A stretch of 64,000 bases of DNA from Phlebotomus papatasi (Eukaryota; Arthropoda; Insecta; Diptera; Psychodidae), in the NCBI RefSeq assembly GCF_024763615.1, contig NC_077223.1, positions 9,362,001-9,426,000 of the forward strand, in the 5' to 3' direction. The position numbers and the translations under genes were made by a program. The notes under the pieces were generated by a model. The model had not been told where the DNA came from, searched no databases, and saw only the letters and a list, made by a program, of their open reading frames with translations. Within the stretch, counting starts at the first letter, position 1, and every line of letters begins with the position of its first letter. This document shows positions 36,389 to 48,080 of this stretch, piece by piece.

Positions 36389-36456
36389 GAACCTGCCCCA
36401 CAATCCCCAAATTTACTGACTTCTCAGAGCCATTTTTACAACTATATGTGTACATA

Positions 36457-36462
36457 TTTAAT
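36457..36462 (-). terminator. Candidate poly(A) signal of the TTC1-like gene
   Basis: ATTAAA on the minus strand, about 60 bases beyond the TTC1-like stop. It lies inside the predicted Medea 3' UTR (36389 to about 36510), so the two transcripts should overlap tail to tail. The variant hexamer lowers certainty. Confidence 0.4.
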
Positions 36463-36484
36463 AGTGAGAGAGAAACATTTAATG

Positions 36485-36490
36485 AATAAA
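36485..36490 (+). terminator. Medea poly(A) signal
   Basis: AATAAA, 97 bases after the Medea stop codon, the first such hexamer downstream. It ends 31 bases before the stop codon of the convergent TTC1-like gene, so Medea cleavage is expected right at or inside that gene's last exon. Confidence 0.6.
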
Positions 36491-36520
36491 AACATTCACA
36501 CAGAGTAAAAGGAAGGAGTG

Positions 36521-37382
36521 TTAGTGATTGCTGTTGACGAAGTTGATGGAATAAGAGCCACTCTTCTCGTCCTTCACCATCTTGAAGTTGTTTGTGGACA
36601 GGCCAAAGGGCTTCAGGATGAGATTGCCTACGTCTTTTAACTTGTCCAGCATCTCTTCTTTCAGCTTCTCGTTGCGTTGTTGAACCATTTCGGCGAGTCT
36701 GGCAGATGCAAAGCGTGCTTCGGTATTATTGGGATCCAGTGTGAGGATTTTTTGATAGTCCTCGAGACTTTCGTCGAGCTTGTCTAGTTTTTCCAGGACT
36801 GAGGCTCGCCTGGGAGGGTGAAAAAAGGTCCCAGTGAGTGACAAAAAAAAAAGGAGAAAAACAGTCTGTCAGGTGTGGGGTTCGAACCCACGCTCCCTCT
36901 CGGGAACCAGAGCTTAAATCTGGCGCCTTAGACCGCTCGGCCAACCTGACCGCCATTTAGAGTTGGGAACAGAGTTTCTTCTTAGCCTGAGTGGCTAATT
37001 AATTGAGGATAAATCCACTCAATTGCACCTGTACTTGGCCTTGGGGAGGAAAATCTCTAACTTACCTCTGCAGGACCTTCAAGTAGTCTGGCTTCAGTAG
37101 CAGCGCAACTGTGCAATCCTCTACAACGCGAGAAAATTCCTCCAGCTTCAAATTGGTAGCTGCCCTGTTTGCAAAGAAAACTGCCCGCTGCTCCAATGAC
37201 TCACTGGGGCAGATCTTCACGCCAGCACTGTATAAAATGAGGGAATCCTCATAGTTTCCCTCCCTGAAGCACCTATTTCCCTCATCTTTCAGCTGAACTA
37301 TCACATCTGTGAGGTTAGGAATATTTACGCCCAGTTCCCCATCAAGACACTGGGATTTTTCCACAACACCACTTTCCTCCAT
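36521..37382 (-). CDS. TTC1-like tetratricopeptide repeat protein
   Basis: Two exons, 37382-37066 and 36809-36521, joined AG|G in frame (donor GTAAGT, acceptor CAG): 201 residues. Three TPR units cover about residues 27-133 (LKDEGNRCFREGNYEDSL, FFANRAATNLKLEEF, RRASVLEKLDKLDESLEDYQ), followed by a charged helix (RNEKLKEEMLDKLKDVGNLI) and the tail KPFGLSTNNF...GSYSINFV, which is the signature of TTC1. TTC1 is a cytosolic TPR protein known to bind Hsp70/Hsp90 and Ras/G-protein partners. The vertebrate form is near 290 residues; here the acidic N-terminal region is missing or very short. The ATG at 37382 is the first in this frame after an in-frame stop just upstream. A 64-codon reading frame (37536-37342) in another frame overlaps this start and contains an acidic stretch (DDESIDFVEQKP), so a frameshift or a different 5' end is possible. 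Confidence 0.9.
36867..36950 (-). tRNA. tRNA-Leu: tRNA-Leu(TAA), inside the TTC1-like intron
   Basis: An 84-nt minus-strand cloverleaf with a 7-bp acceptor stem (GTCAGGT/ACCTGAC), A box (TGGCCGAGCGG), anticodon stem CCAGA/TCTGG with loop TTTAAGC (anticodon TAA at 36916-36914), a long variable arm typical of class II leucine tRNAs, B box GGTTCGAACCC and discriminator A. No tRNA intron. A run of T follows at 36860-36856 on the minus strand, a normal Pol III stop. It lies on the same strand within the 256-bp host intron (36810-37065), between exons of a Pol II gene. Confidence 0.96.
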
Positions 37383-37671
37383 ATTCACTAGATGGTTTTT
37401 GCTCCACAAAATCTATTGATTCGTCATCCAAGTGGAAATTTTCTGGAATTTTCTCAAAGAACAATTTTGCAAAACAAAGCAAAATCAGCTGAGATTTTTG
37501 ACGCGACTTTTGAATGGTTTCTTTCTCAGTGGACACGTAAAAGGTTTCTTCAGTGGATTGCCGCAGAGTTTTTCTTGTTGCACAAAAATGCTTAATTTAT
37601 TAGTTTTTTGTCCAAATTCGTGATTATATTTTGTATTTCCTAACAGATAAAGTTGGTAAGTACACAATCAA

Positions 37672-37711
37672 TTTATTAAAACTCTAAAAAATACGTGCAA
37701 AACAGTTTATT
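37672..37711 (-). terminator. Two candidate poly(A) signals of the pickpocket gene
   Basis: AATAAA on the minus strand at 37711-37706 and again at 37677-37672, about 50 and 85 bases past the stop at 37762. Both lie upstream of the TTC1-like start (37382), leaving about 290 bases for that gene's promoter. Confidence 0.5.
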
Positions 37712-37761
37712 TGCAATTCACAAATTGCCGGACAAACATAACCTCAATCAGGATAGGAAAT

Positions 37762-40700
37762 TCATATTTTTTCGTGATGTTTTTCCGCGTAACGATCAAA
37801 AAATACCCGGAGGGTGAAGAGATAGACAAATTCAAATCCCGTCACAATGCTGAAGCCCAGGAAGAGGCCCAAAATTCCCCCAATTGTCGCCAACCAACTG
37901 AGCCAATTTTGATTCATATCCATTCGATATCTCGTCGATACGAGATCCTGGAAAAACACATGAATCAGGGTTTTGTCTCTGAGATCAATGTCCTTGCTGC
38001 AAAAAAAATCCTCATGTTACTCTCAGTCTCACAATCTATCCCAAACTAACTCACAAAAAGCTCACTGAATTGAAAGAATTGTTCCGGGAGAAGATTCCTG
38101 AAGTGACTTCCGTTCCATAAGACACATACTCACAATCCGGAAGGCAGGAACATTCTGTCTTTGTCACCATCTTCCAGTCCTCCTTATCTATCTCCCGGAA
38201 TGATATGTTGTACCCAGGAGCTGCTCCACTGTAGATATTCTTGTTACGAACTATACAGTCCAAATCTTTCATCTCACAGAAGCGCCTGGAACCGTTGTTG
38301 GGAAAATTTGGCGGGACACAACCGCACAATTTCTCCGCAATGGCACTCCGGCATTCAGCCATGCAATTGAGGTAGGAATACTTCCTCACTGTAGACATTT
38401 CCACTTCGTTAGGAGTATAGCAATTCCTCACTGAGACTGGCAAGCCTAGGACGTCCTTGGTAGCGTAAGTTGCTTCTGGAGCAACACTGAGGAAGGCCTC
38501 GAGGCGAGGTGCAATGATCTTCATCTCAGCATTGTCGTCCACCAAGTCGTAGGAATTATGAATTAATATCTGCAATGAAGGGACAACGCATAAGCAATCA
38601 CATTGGCTCGAATTCCTGGTTGTCCCAGGGAACCCCGGTTCCCTGGGTTCCCCGTGCGTTCCCTGAAAACTGTATAGATTTCCTGAGCTCCCCAAGTTCT
38701 ACGTAGGTTCCTTAAAAAATATTTGGGTTCCCTGAGTTTCCCGTAAGTTCCCTGAAAGTGTACGGATTTTTTGGATTCCCCAAATTCTCCGTGACCTAAT
38801 TGACATCAGGGTTAACCAAGCCGCTGGAAAGTGTATGGGTTCCCTGGGTTTCCCGTAAGTTCCTTGAAATGTGTATAGATTTCCTAGCCTCCCCAAGTTC
38901 TACGTAGGTTCATTGAAAAAATATATGGGCTCCCCAAGCCCCTGAAAAATTATAGTTTCCCTGAAAGTATGTGGATTTCCCGGATTTCCTGAGTTCTCTG
39001 TGACTTAATTGACCTCATGGTTATTCAAGCCCCTGGAAAGTGTATGGGTTCCCTGGGTTTCCCGTAAGTTCCCTGAAAAGTTTATGGATTTCCTGGGTTC
39101 TCCGAGTTCTACGTAGGTTACTTAAAAAATATTTGGGTTCCTCAAGCCCCTAAAAAATATAAGGTTCCCTGAAAAGTGTACGGATTTCCTGGATTCCCCA
39201 AGTTCTCCGTGACTTAATTGATCCCATGGTTAACCAAGCCCCTGAAAAGTTTATGGATTCCCTGGGTTTCCCGTAAGTTCCTTGAAATGTGTATAGATTT
39301 CCTAGGCTCCTCGAGTTCTACATAGGTTCCTTGAAAAAATATATGGGTTCCCTGAGTTTCCCATAAGTTCCCTGAAAGTGTATGGATTTCCTGGATTCCC
39401 CAAATTCTCCGTGACCTAATAGACCTCAGGGTTACCCAAGCCCCTGGAAAGTATATGGATTCCCTGGGTTTCCCGTAAGTTCCTTGAAAAGTTTATGGAT
39501 TTCCTGGGTTCTCCGAGTTCTGCGTCGTTTACTTAAAAAATATTTGGGTTCCTCAAGCCCCTATAAAATATAAGGTTCCCTGAAAAGTGTATAGATTTCC
39601 CGGATTTCCCGAGTTCTCCGTAATTTAATTGACCCAATGGTTATCCAAGCCCCTGGAAAGTATGGTGGATTCCCTGGGTTTCCCGTGCGTTCCATTAAAT
39701 GTGTATTGATTTCTGGGCTTCCCAAATTCTACGTAGGTGTTCCTTGAAAAAAATTATGGATTCCCTGAGTTTCCCGTAAGTTCCCTGAAAGTGTATGGAT
39801 TTCCTGGATTCCCCGAGTTCTTCGTGACCTAATTGACCCCATGGTTATCCAAGCCCCTGGAAAGTATATGGGTTCCCTGGGTTTCCCGTAAGTTCCTTGA
39901 AATGTGTATAGATTTCCTAGGCTCCTCGAGTTCTACATAGGTTCCTTGAAAAAATATATGGGTTCCCTGAGTTTCCCATAAGTTCCCTGAAAGTGTATGG
40001 ATTTCCTGGATTCCCCAAATTCTCCGTGACCTAATAGACCTCAGGGTTACCCAAGCCCCTGGAAAGTATATGGATTCCCTGGGTTTCCCGTAAGTTCCTT
40101 GAAAAGTTTATGGATTTCCTGGGTTCTCCGAGTTCTGCGTCGTTTACTTAAAAAATATTTGGGTTCCTCAAGCCCCTATAAAATATAAGGTTCCCTGAAA
40201 AGTGTATAGATTTCCCGGATTTCCCGAGTTCTCCGTAATTTAATTGACCCAATGGTTATCCAAGCCCCTGGAAAGTATGGTGGATTCCCTGGGTTTCCCG
40301 TGCGTTCCATTAAATGTGTATTGATTTCTGGGCTTCCCAAATTCTACGTAGGTGTTCCTTGAAAAAAATTATGGATTCCCTGAGTTTCCCGTAAGTTCCC
40401 TGAAAGTGTATGGATTTCCTGGATTCCCCGAGTTCTTCGTGACCTAATTGACCCCATGGTTATCCAAGCCCCTGGAAAGTATATGGGTTCCCTGGGTTTC
40501 CCGTAAGTTCCTTGAAATGTGTATAGATTTCCTAGGCTCCTCGAGTTCTACATAGGTTCCTTGAAAAAATATATGGGTTCCCTGAGTTTCCCATAAGTTC
40601 CCTGAAAGTGTATGGATTTCCTGGATTCCCCAAATTCTCCGTGACCTAATAGACCTCAGGGTTACCCAAGCCCCTGGAAAGTATATGGATTCCCTGGGTT

Positions 40701-43700
40701 TCCCGTAAGTTCCTTGAAAAGTTTATGGATTTCCTGGGTTCTCCGAGTTCTGCGTCGTTTACTTAAAAAATATTTGGGTTCCTCAAGCCCCTATAAAATA
40801 TAAGGTTCCCTGAAAAGTGTATAGATTTCCCGGATTTCCCGAGTTCTCCGTAATTTAATTGACCCAATGGTTATCCAAGCCCCTGGAAAGTATGGTGGAT
40901 TCCCTGGGTTTCCCGTGCGTTCCATTAAATGTGTATTGATTTCTGGGCTTCCCAAATTCTACGTAGGTGTTCCTTGAAAAAAATTATGGATTCCCTGAGT
41001 TTCCCGTAAGTTCCCTGAAAGTGTATGGATTTCCTGGATTCCCCGAGTTCTTCGTGACCTAATTGACCCCATGGTTATCCAAGCCCCTGGAAAGTATATG
41101 GGTTCCCTGGGTTTCCCGTAAGTTCCTTGAAATGTGTATAGATTTCCTAGGCTCCTCGAGTTCTACATAGGTTCCTTGAAAAAATATATGGGTTCCCTGA
41201 GTTTCCCATAAGTTCCCTGAAAGTGTATGGATTTCCTGGATTCCCCAAATTCTCCGTGACCTAATAGACCTCAGGGTTACCCAAGCCCCTGGAAAGTATA
41301 TGGATTCCCTGGGTTTCCCGTAAGTTCCTTGAAAAGTTTATGGATTTCCTGGGTTCTCCGAGTTCTGCGTCGTTTACTTAAAAAATATTTGGGTTCCTCA
41401 AGCCCCTAAAAAATATAAGGTTCCCTGAAAAGTGTACGGATTTCCTGGATTCCCCAAGTTCTCCGTGACTTAATTGATCCCATGGTTAACCAAGCCCCTG
41501 AAAAGTTTATGGATTCCCTGGGTTTCCCGTAAGTTCCTTGAAATGTGTATAGATTTCCTAGGCTCCTCGAGTTCTACATAGGTTCCTTGAAAAAATATAT
41601 GGGTTCCCTGAGTTTCCCATAAGTTCCCTGAAAGTGTATGGATTTCCTGGATTCCCCAAATTCTCCGTGACCTAATAGACCTCAGGGTTACCCAAGCCCC
41701 TGGAAAGTATATGGATTCCCTGGGTTTCCCGTAAGTTCCTTGAAAAGTTTATGGATTTCCTGGGTTCTCCGAGTTCTGCGTCGTTTACTTAAAAAATATT
41801 TGGGTTCCTCAAGCCCCTATAAAATATAAGGTTCCCTGAAAAGTGTATAGATTTCCCGGATTTCCCGAGTTCTCCGTAATTTAATTGACCCAATGATTAT
41901 CCAAGCCCCTGGAAAGTATGGTGGATTCCCTGGGTTTCCCGTGCGTTCCATTAAATGTGTATTGATTTCTGGGCTTCCCAAATTCTACGTAGGTGTTCCT
42001 TGAAAAAAATTATGGATTCCCTGAGTTTCCCGTAAGTTCCCTGAAAGTGTATGGATTTCCTGGATTCCCCGAGTTCTTCGTGACCTAATTGACCCCATGG
42101 TTATCCAAGCCCCTGGAAAGTATATGGGTTCCCTGGGTTTCCAGAAAGTTCCATGAAATGTGTATGGATTTCCTGGGTTCCTCGAGTTCTACGTAGGTTC
42201 CTTAAAAAATATATGGGTTCCTCAAGCCCCTGAAAAATATATATATTTTTCAGGTTCCCTAGGTTCCCTAGGTTTCCCGCAAGTCCCCTGAAAAATGTAC
42301 GAATTTCCTGACTCCCCTAAGTTGTCGGCTAAATTGACTCAAGTTCCCCGAATTGAATTACCCCTTGTCTGCAATCGGTAGTATCAGATTGGTCAAGTGG
42401 TTTCTTCTTGGGCGTTGGGGGCAGTTGATTTCGTGGACAGAAATAGCTAATTTTCGTGGGCGTTAATACAATAATTTTCCTATTTTTACGACACCTTTAA
42501 GTGGATTGTTAATTGAGTTTTTATTGTATCAATAACACCTTAGAAATTATTATAAAAAATGTTTTTGTAATTGTATGAAGATCTTACTTTTAATTAATTT
42601 GAGTTTAAAAGAAAAAATTTATTACGGATTTGTTCAAATGGTCTAAATCATATACTAGCACTAGATTTATTTCTTTGGGAAATTTGTATAAAGATTTACC
42701 TTGTTGAGCAATAATACTTCATAGCAAAATGATCGCAACAAAGAAAATAGGGGGAAGTAGGGCACCTTTAAAATAGGGCTTCTCTTCAATTCTTAAATAA
42801 AATTGAGTGTAATATAGCTTTAAAATAATTTATTTGTGTGGCTAAATTATTATGGCGATAAGGTCTAGTTTTATTTAAAAGTAGAGGATAAAAGCTCTAT
42901 TTCAAAGGTGATCCAATTTAAAGATGCCCCAATCCTCCCTAGATAAAATCGACTTTAGAGAATAAAATCAAAAATTGAAGGATTATCCCTCAAAGAAGCG
43001 TTTTTCGAAACCAAAGAATAAATACTTTCTAAAAAAAAACATTTTTTATGAATTTGATGTTATTAAATAAATCAATGAAATACTCGAAGTACTTTATTAA
43101 GGCGTCTAGTCTACACATTGCAGTGCAGTAGGTGGAAACGTCAAAATTCTGTCAAAAATGCAATTTTTGACGAGAATTGATACAAATGTGTAGAGGCCTT
43201 TAGGAACTTTAGGATAAAAATCCATTTATGAAAAGTATTCTTCGAAAATATTTACTTTCTTGATTCATTTCTACACCGATTTTAACAATTTTGACGGATT
43301 TAGACAAAGATACAGAAACGTTCTTATGAATCTGGATAGCTTCTTTATTGTAACAAACGTTTAAGGCTTATGAATAATATTTTAAAAAATAATTCTAAGC
43401 CTGTATACCTAAAAATGGGCATAAATACTACTTTAATCCGATTTTGATCATTTTAACTGGTTCGTTCAGATACTTAATAAATTTTTTCGTTACATTTTCA
43501 AAAAGCAAATATTAGCTTTTTTTGTTTTTAAGGAAGAGATATTAAAATTACCTTAAATTTTTCTTTCAAACTTCTTTTGTAAACGTTCTAAAAGGGTTTT
43601 TGTTTAAAATTCATCATTAATCCATTCCGAAATCGATTTGACTGCTCGAACTCCACAAAGAGCCGTATTTATATACTGCTAGAGGCAAATCGGTATGAGA

Positions 43701-46700
43701 TAGCGACTTGGTGCATTAGGGAGACCCCTATAAGTCGACCCAATTATTTTTATGATCTCAAATTGTTTGTAAAGACAAGACCATTGCCACCAAAAATTCT
43801 TTAAATAAAATATTGTCAGATTGGCTTTACCTGGGTGGACATTCCAAAAAAAAAAAGAAATATGTTCTTTTATTATTTATAAAAATCCAATCTTGATGAA
43901 AATCTTAAATTTCGTAAGCTCAAAACTTGATAATGAGATCAAGAAGATTTTCATTGAATAAAATATTGAAAAATTTGTCAAAATTGATTCAAAAGCTATC
44001 TGCAACATTTCTTTTAAAAAAATCAATGCTAAACCGATTTTGATTATTATGGACAGATGTGAAAAACTCCAAACGTTCCCAAAGACACTCTTCTAAGACG
44101 ACATTGGAACTTTCTTTGATAAAAGATGATGATAAAGTTCCATATAAATCCTTTCCAAAAATCCAATTTAATAAAGTTTTTAATATTAGGTTTTGTGCGA
44201 TTTTTTTTTTGAAAAACTCAAATTATACAATCAACTCAAATTAAACGGTTTAGGACTTTTTGGAAATGCTCATAGGACTCAACAAAAAAAAAAACCTTTA
44301 AGCCAGTAAGGCGTTTTTTGGGGTGAAATTGCCCTTTCAAAATGCAAAATATTTAAATTGCCAATTTAAAAAAAAAAAATTAAAAACTTTTATGGGATAT
44401 AAGGGATAAAATATAAAAATAATTATGTATTCTTATGTCCTAAGTTCTTCAAAAAACTGTTGCAATATGTTTTTTTCAATTTATCGCATCAAAAATTATA
44501 TCTATTACGGCGCATTTCAAAAACGATTTTACAAATGTTCTAGGATTGTGCGTCAGTAATCCAGAATTAGGAACGGACCAGCCCATACTATTATACACTG
44601 AGATTTTAGGATCAGGGATTAGAATTAGACGTTCTTTTCATAAATTTTCTTGACTTGATCTTTTATCGTTAAATTTTACGGTCTAAATATCCTTGAGGAT
44701 CAGTATGAGTCATAGGGCTTTGTCCCGGGACTTTATTCCGAATTCCTGCATGTTTATATTTATTTTTTGAAAATAATCTTTCGTATTTTGAAAATATTTG
44801 ATCTTCAATTTTGTCTCAGTTTATGCTCTTTTGAAGACCTCAAGCCTATATCTTTAACTGTTTGCCCTGTCTCGTTACGACAAAGGCCCCACGTATAGAC
44901 AATAAGGAAATAAATTAAAGTTTCAGTTCTTTTTCTTTCTTTTTTTATTTTTGTTGCTCCTTTTTCACAATTCTAAGAAAAATGACTCTACTAATCGTGA
45001 TTTAATAAACGTTATTAATATTATAAAAATCAATAGATTTTCGAATATGGGGTAAAACAGGTGTAAGATATAAAGTTCGAGAAACCAAAAATAGAAATAT
45101 AAGAAAAATTATTCCACTTTCCCCATGGAGTTTTAGTTTGAGCAATAAAATAGAAAAACAAGCAAGGAAATCAATCATAAAGATCCAAAATATTGCATAT
45201 ACTTTTTTTTATACAAGCCAACAGTTAATTTTCTTAAATTCCGCTCCTAATGTGTAATGAGAGCTGCACCTTTTGAGTGGTAATCTATGTACAAACATGA
45301 AAAGATATCTTTTGAACAAAAAAAAACAAAATCAATGAGGAAAAAAATGAGAGGGAATTCAGTGTTCAATCAAAATATACGTCAAGACAAACGAAAAAGA
45401 ACAAGAGTGAATAAATCAATGAGGATCTAAAACACCATCAAATTGAATTAATATCCATTGTTTGGGACAATGAGCACTTGTCATTGGGCTATTCAGGAAA
45501 TTTTTGGATGGGGGACACCTGGAATGATGTATATGCATTCCCATGAATGGGCACCAAAATGAGAACACTCTGGGGCCAAAGTGTGTTAGAAAATCGATCA
45601 AGTAAGATCACAATAAACTATTTATCACTCCAATCGATCTGGGTATGTGTTCAAGGTGTCAAATGGTTTATCCTTGTGCAGAATTAATTGGATGTCAATC
45701 TCTATAGCGTATGATTATTTATGGGCTTCCAGCTGATCTTGCAATCTCTTTGATCGCGTGCGATACTTACGCGAAATCCAGAAGTGCCCAGAATTGTTGT
45801 GTGATAGTTTTTGAGATCGGGTGAAATGATGACTGTTAGGCCGGTTTGATGACCACAGGCAGTTACCCTTCGGGGCTCCTTGGGAATGCTGTGGAGCAAT
45901 TTCTTGGGGTAGTTCATCTTTGAGGTGGCATAGTAGTTAAATGAGCAACAAACTCCCAGAGTTGAGTTGACGGGTTGAAAGAGGGTGTCACATCTGGTCT
46001 GAGTTCCCTTCCACATGCATCTGTCCAGGGTTTCGGAGCAGCCTGGTGCCAAATCTTGGAGTACTTCAAAGACAGTTAGATTGTTCATATGTAAAACGGA
46101 GTCAATTTGATTGAAATTTCCCATGGATTCATGAGTGTATCCCATGAAAATTGTCAAGTCCTGAAACATCTGAGCCAGTTCCTCTGCAGACACATTCTCC
46201 GGACGTTTCATATTATTGGCTTTGGCCAGGGCTCTTTTCAAACTGATTTTGTTGAGGTTGCAAATGGTAACGGCTGGAAAAGGTATGTTCCAGGTGGCAT
46301 AATGCGTACTCTCAATCACTGTTACCACGGGAGTGAGATTGCTCCAATTCCAAGAGAACCACAGAAGCACCATGGCTGTGATATGAGAGGCAAAGGTGCA
46401 AATTGCCCAGAAGATCTTTTCAGCGAGACCAGTGTCCTCGCGAACAATGTGCCCAAAGCCATGCAAAGCTGTGACTCTGCAGAAATACTTGAATCTCCTG
46501 ATGAGCCATCTCACAGGATGAACAGATTTTTCAGGCTTCTGTACAGGTTTTAATTCAATTTTCGAACTTATACTCTCAATTGGGGTAACTTTTATTTGCT
46601 TTACCGACGTCATTTCACGGGAAAGACATAAAAGGGACTGATTTGTAATTTCATGGGCATTACCGGGGTTTTCCTGATTAAGGAGTTTGTGTAATTTCAT
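37762..46700 (-). CDS. Pickpocket-family DEG/ENaC sodium channel subunit
   Basis: Three exons: 46700-45771, 38569-38055 and 37996-37762. Phases 0 and 2 join cleanly (donors GTAAGT and GTGAGT, acceptors CAG), giving 559 residues. The cytosolic N-terminus has the gating His-Gly pair (TALHGFGHI, H80-G81). TM1 is about residues 95-118 (KIFWAICTFASHITAMVLLW). The large extracellular loop has FPAVTICN, GFRILIHNSYD across the exon 1/2 junction, and a Cys-rich block (YLNCMAECRSAIAEKLCGCVPPNFP, then CSCLPDCEYVSY). TM2 with the GLFLGFS pore tract lies at 517-545 in exon 3. This architecture is that of amiloride-sensitive channels which in insects act in mechanosensation, salt/water taste or fluid transport; I cannot assign a ppk number. 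In-frame ATGs lie at 46700 and 29 codons later; the first is used. Intron 1 (7,201 bp) carries the satellite array. Confidence 0.93.
38570..45770. other. Pickpocket intron 1
   Basis: Holds the satellite array (38600-42366), then AT-rich sequence to 45770. In the latter I see a CTCTACACA palindrome (43105-43202) and a TCGACCC/GATAGCGACTTGG block near 43660-43745 that recurs near 15,780-15,840. 44,000-45,400 is AT-rich with poly(A) tracts and nothing assignable. Confidence 0.6.
38600..42366. repeat. Satellite array with 202-209-bp monomers in 615-bp higher-order units
   Basis: The array repeats GGTTCCCTGGGTTTCCCGTAAG, GATTTCCTGGATTCCCC, TCCGTGACCTAATTGACC and CCAAGCCCCTGGAAAGTAT motifs. The marker TATGGTGGATTCCCTGGG occurs at 39661, 40276 and 40891, exactly 615 bp apart, and at 41917 (1,026 bp later, or about 615 + 411). 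Within one unit the marker GGAAAGTAT recurs at spacings of 209, 204 and 202 bp. Two neighbouring units look identical. The outer parts (38600-39400 and 42130-42366) are more diverged. Confidence 0.92.
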
Positions 46701-47845
46701 TGAAAGCAATTGTACAAAGCTGAATGCTCGCTATTGTCTTTAATGAAAGTCTGAATAACTTATTCTTGAACTCATCCAGTCGCAAGGATAGAAAGTCTAA
46801 TTACCCGCTTTTAAATAAAATGTTTATGTTGAACCTTTAAAGGGAATGATAGTCCACCCTTTGAAAAAGTTCTTTGCTACCCCTTGCTGATTGATAGTTT
46901 TTTGATGTCAAACAAAACTTTTAAAGGAATCGCCTTTTCTAATCAATTCTATCAATTCAATATTTCTCCATATCTGCTCACCAAGAAAACTTAGAACCAA
47001 GAAACCCAGAACGAAGAAAAACACCCTAAAACTGAGTAAAATTCTGGACAGGCGTTCTTGCTTTATATTTATTTATTTATTTATTTACAATGACAATGCG
47101 TGCTATTGAAATTAAATGCCATCAAAGCACAGAGACGGTTTAAGAAATTGAGGAAACAGTTATAGCGTCCACCGCCGTTTTAGCGTTGGTGACCAACCTC
47201 CAGAGCAAAACGGTGGAAAAGCTCTTTCGCAGGTTGTATAAGCCGTCTGAGCCATCCAAGTTCAGAAAGTACAAATTAAACAGAGAATTAAAAGAAAAAA
47301 AAACAAATACACAAGACAAGAGATTAAAAAAAGAATTCAAGACGAAAGAAAAGAGCGAAATATGCTGTCCCGGATCTGGCTATAAGATCTTATAAAAAAA
47401 AAAAAAACACAGACTAGGGTGTCAGTGTTTTCTTTAGTTTTATTTTTCAATGGTTTTCTCTCCTGAAGTATATGTATAAGTGTTAATTTCTTTTAAAATG
47501 TTCTTCGGTTAAGCCTTTATTTATTGTAGTTATTATATATTATTAAAAACATTAATTAAAAACTTTTAGGGTTTGCCCCACTTACATAGTTTGATTAACT
47601 TTTTACAGACTGTAACTTATTGAACTTCTGTAACAAATTTATTGAACTTCTGCAAAAAAAATATCTGAGAAAATTGACATTCTTATAGTTTGCAATAATA
47701 CACAAGAATCGGATTTTTATCGAACCTAAATAGTACACAAAAATGTGTTTCCAGAATTTCCAATTTTATCCCTTCAATTTATCTCTGTTTCTACTGACCA
47801 AAAATCCTGAAAGTATGCAGTATTCTAGGTGAGCAGATCGGATGG

Positions 47846-48080
47846 GAATTTTGTAATAATATGATAATGTCATATAACAAATTTAAATATTTATATGTGG
47901 TAAATTCAGGAATAATAATCGAGAATCAGATTCATATCACATTAGTTACTAAGAGCTTCATAGAACTCCGTGCAATGGCCATTCGATACCCTCTGGCCTT
48001 TATGTTATGTTACCCTGTTTTCGAATTTACCACGACCATTTTTGTCGTATGATATTGTCATATAGTTACAGAATTACCCT
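47846..48080. mobile_element. Palindromic MITE with GTCATAT arms
   Basis: Left GGGAATTTTGTAATAATATG, ATAATGTCATATAACAAATTT; right TATGATATTGTCATATAGTTACAGAATTACCC. Arms are imperfectly complementary over about 70 bp. A shorter relative is at 33042-33133. Confidence 0.6.

Noticed and set aside
38699..38896. Open frame next to pickpocket exon 2, and the N-terminal extension of exon 2 upstream of 38569
   Set aside because: Both are satellite sequence; the acceptor CAG at 38572-38570 joins exon 1 exactly in frame.
38600..42366. CRISPR array
   Set aside because: Monomers of about 205 bp without unique spacers in a eukaryotic intron; this is satellite DNA.
46107..46553. 148-codon plus-strand frame
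   Set aside because: Antisense to exon 1 of the pickpocket gene, which has TM1 and the channel motifs on the other strand.
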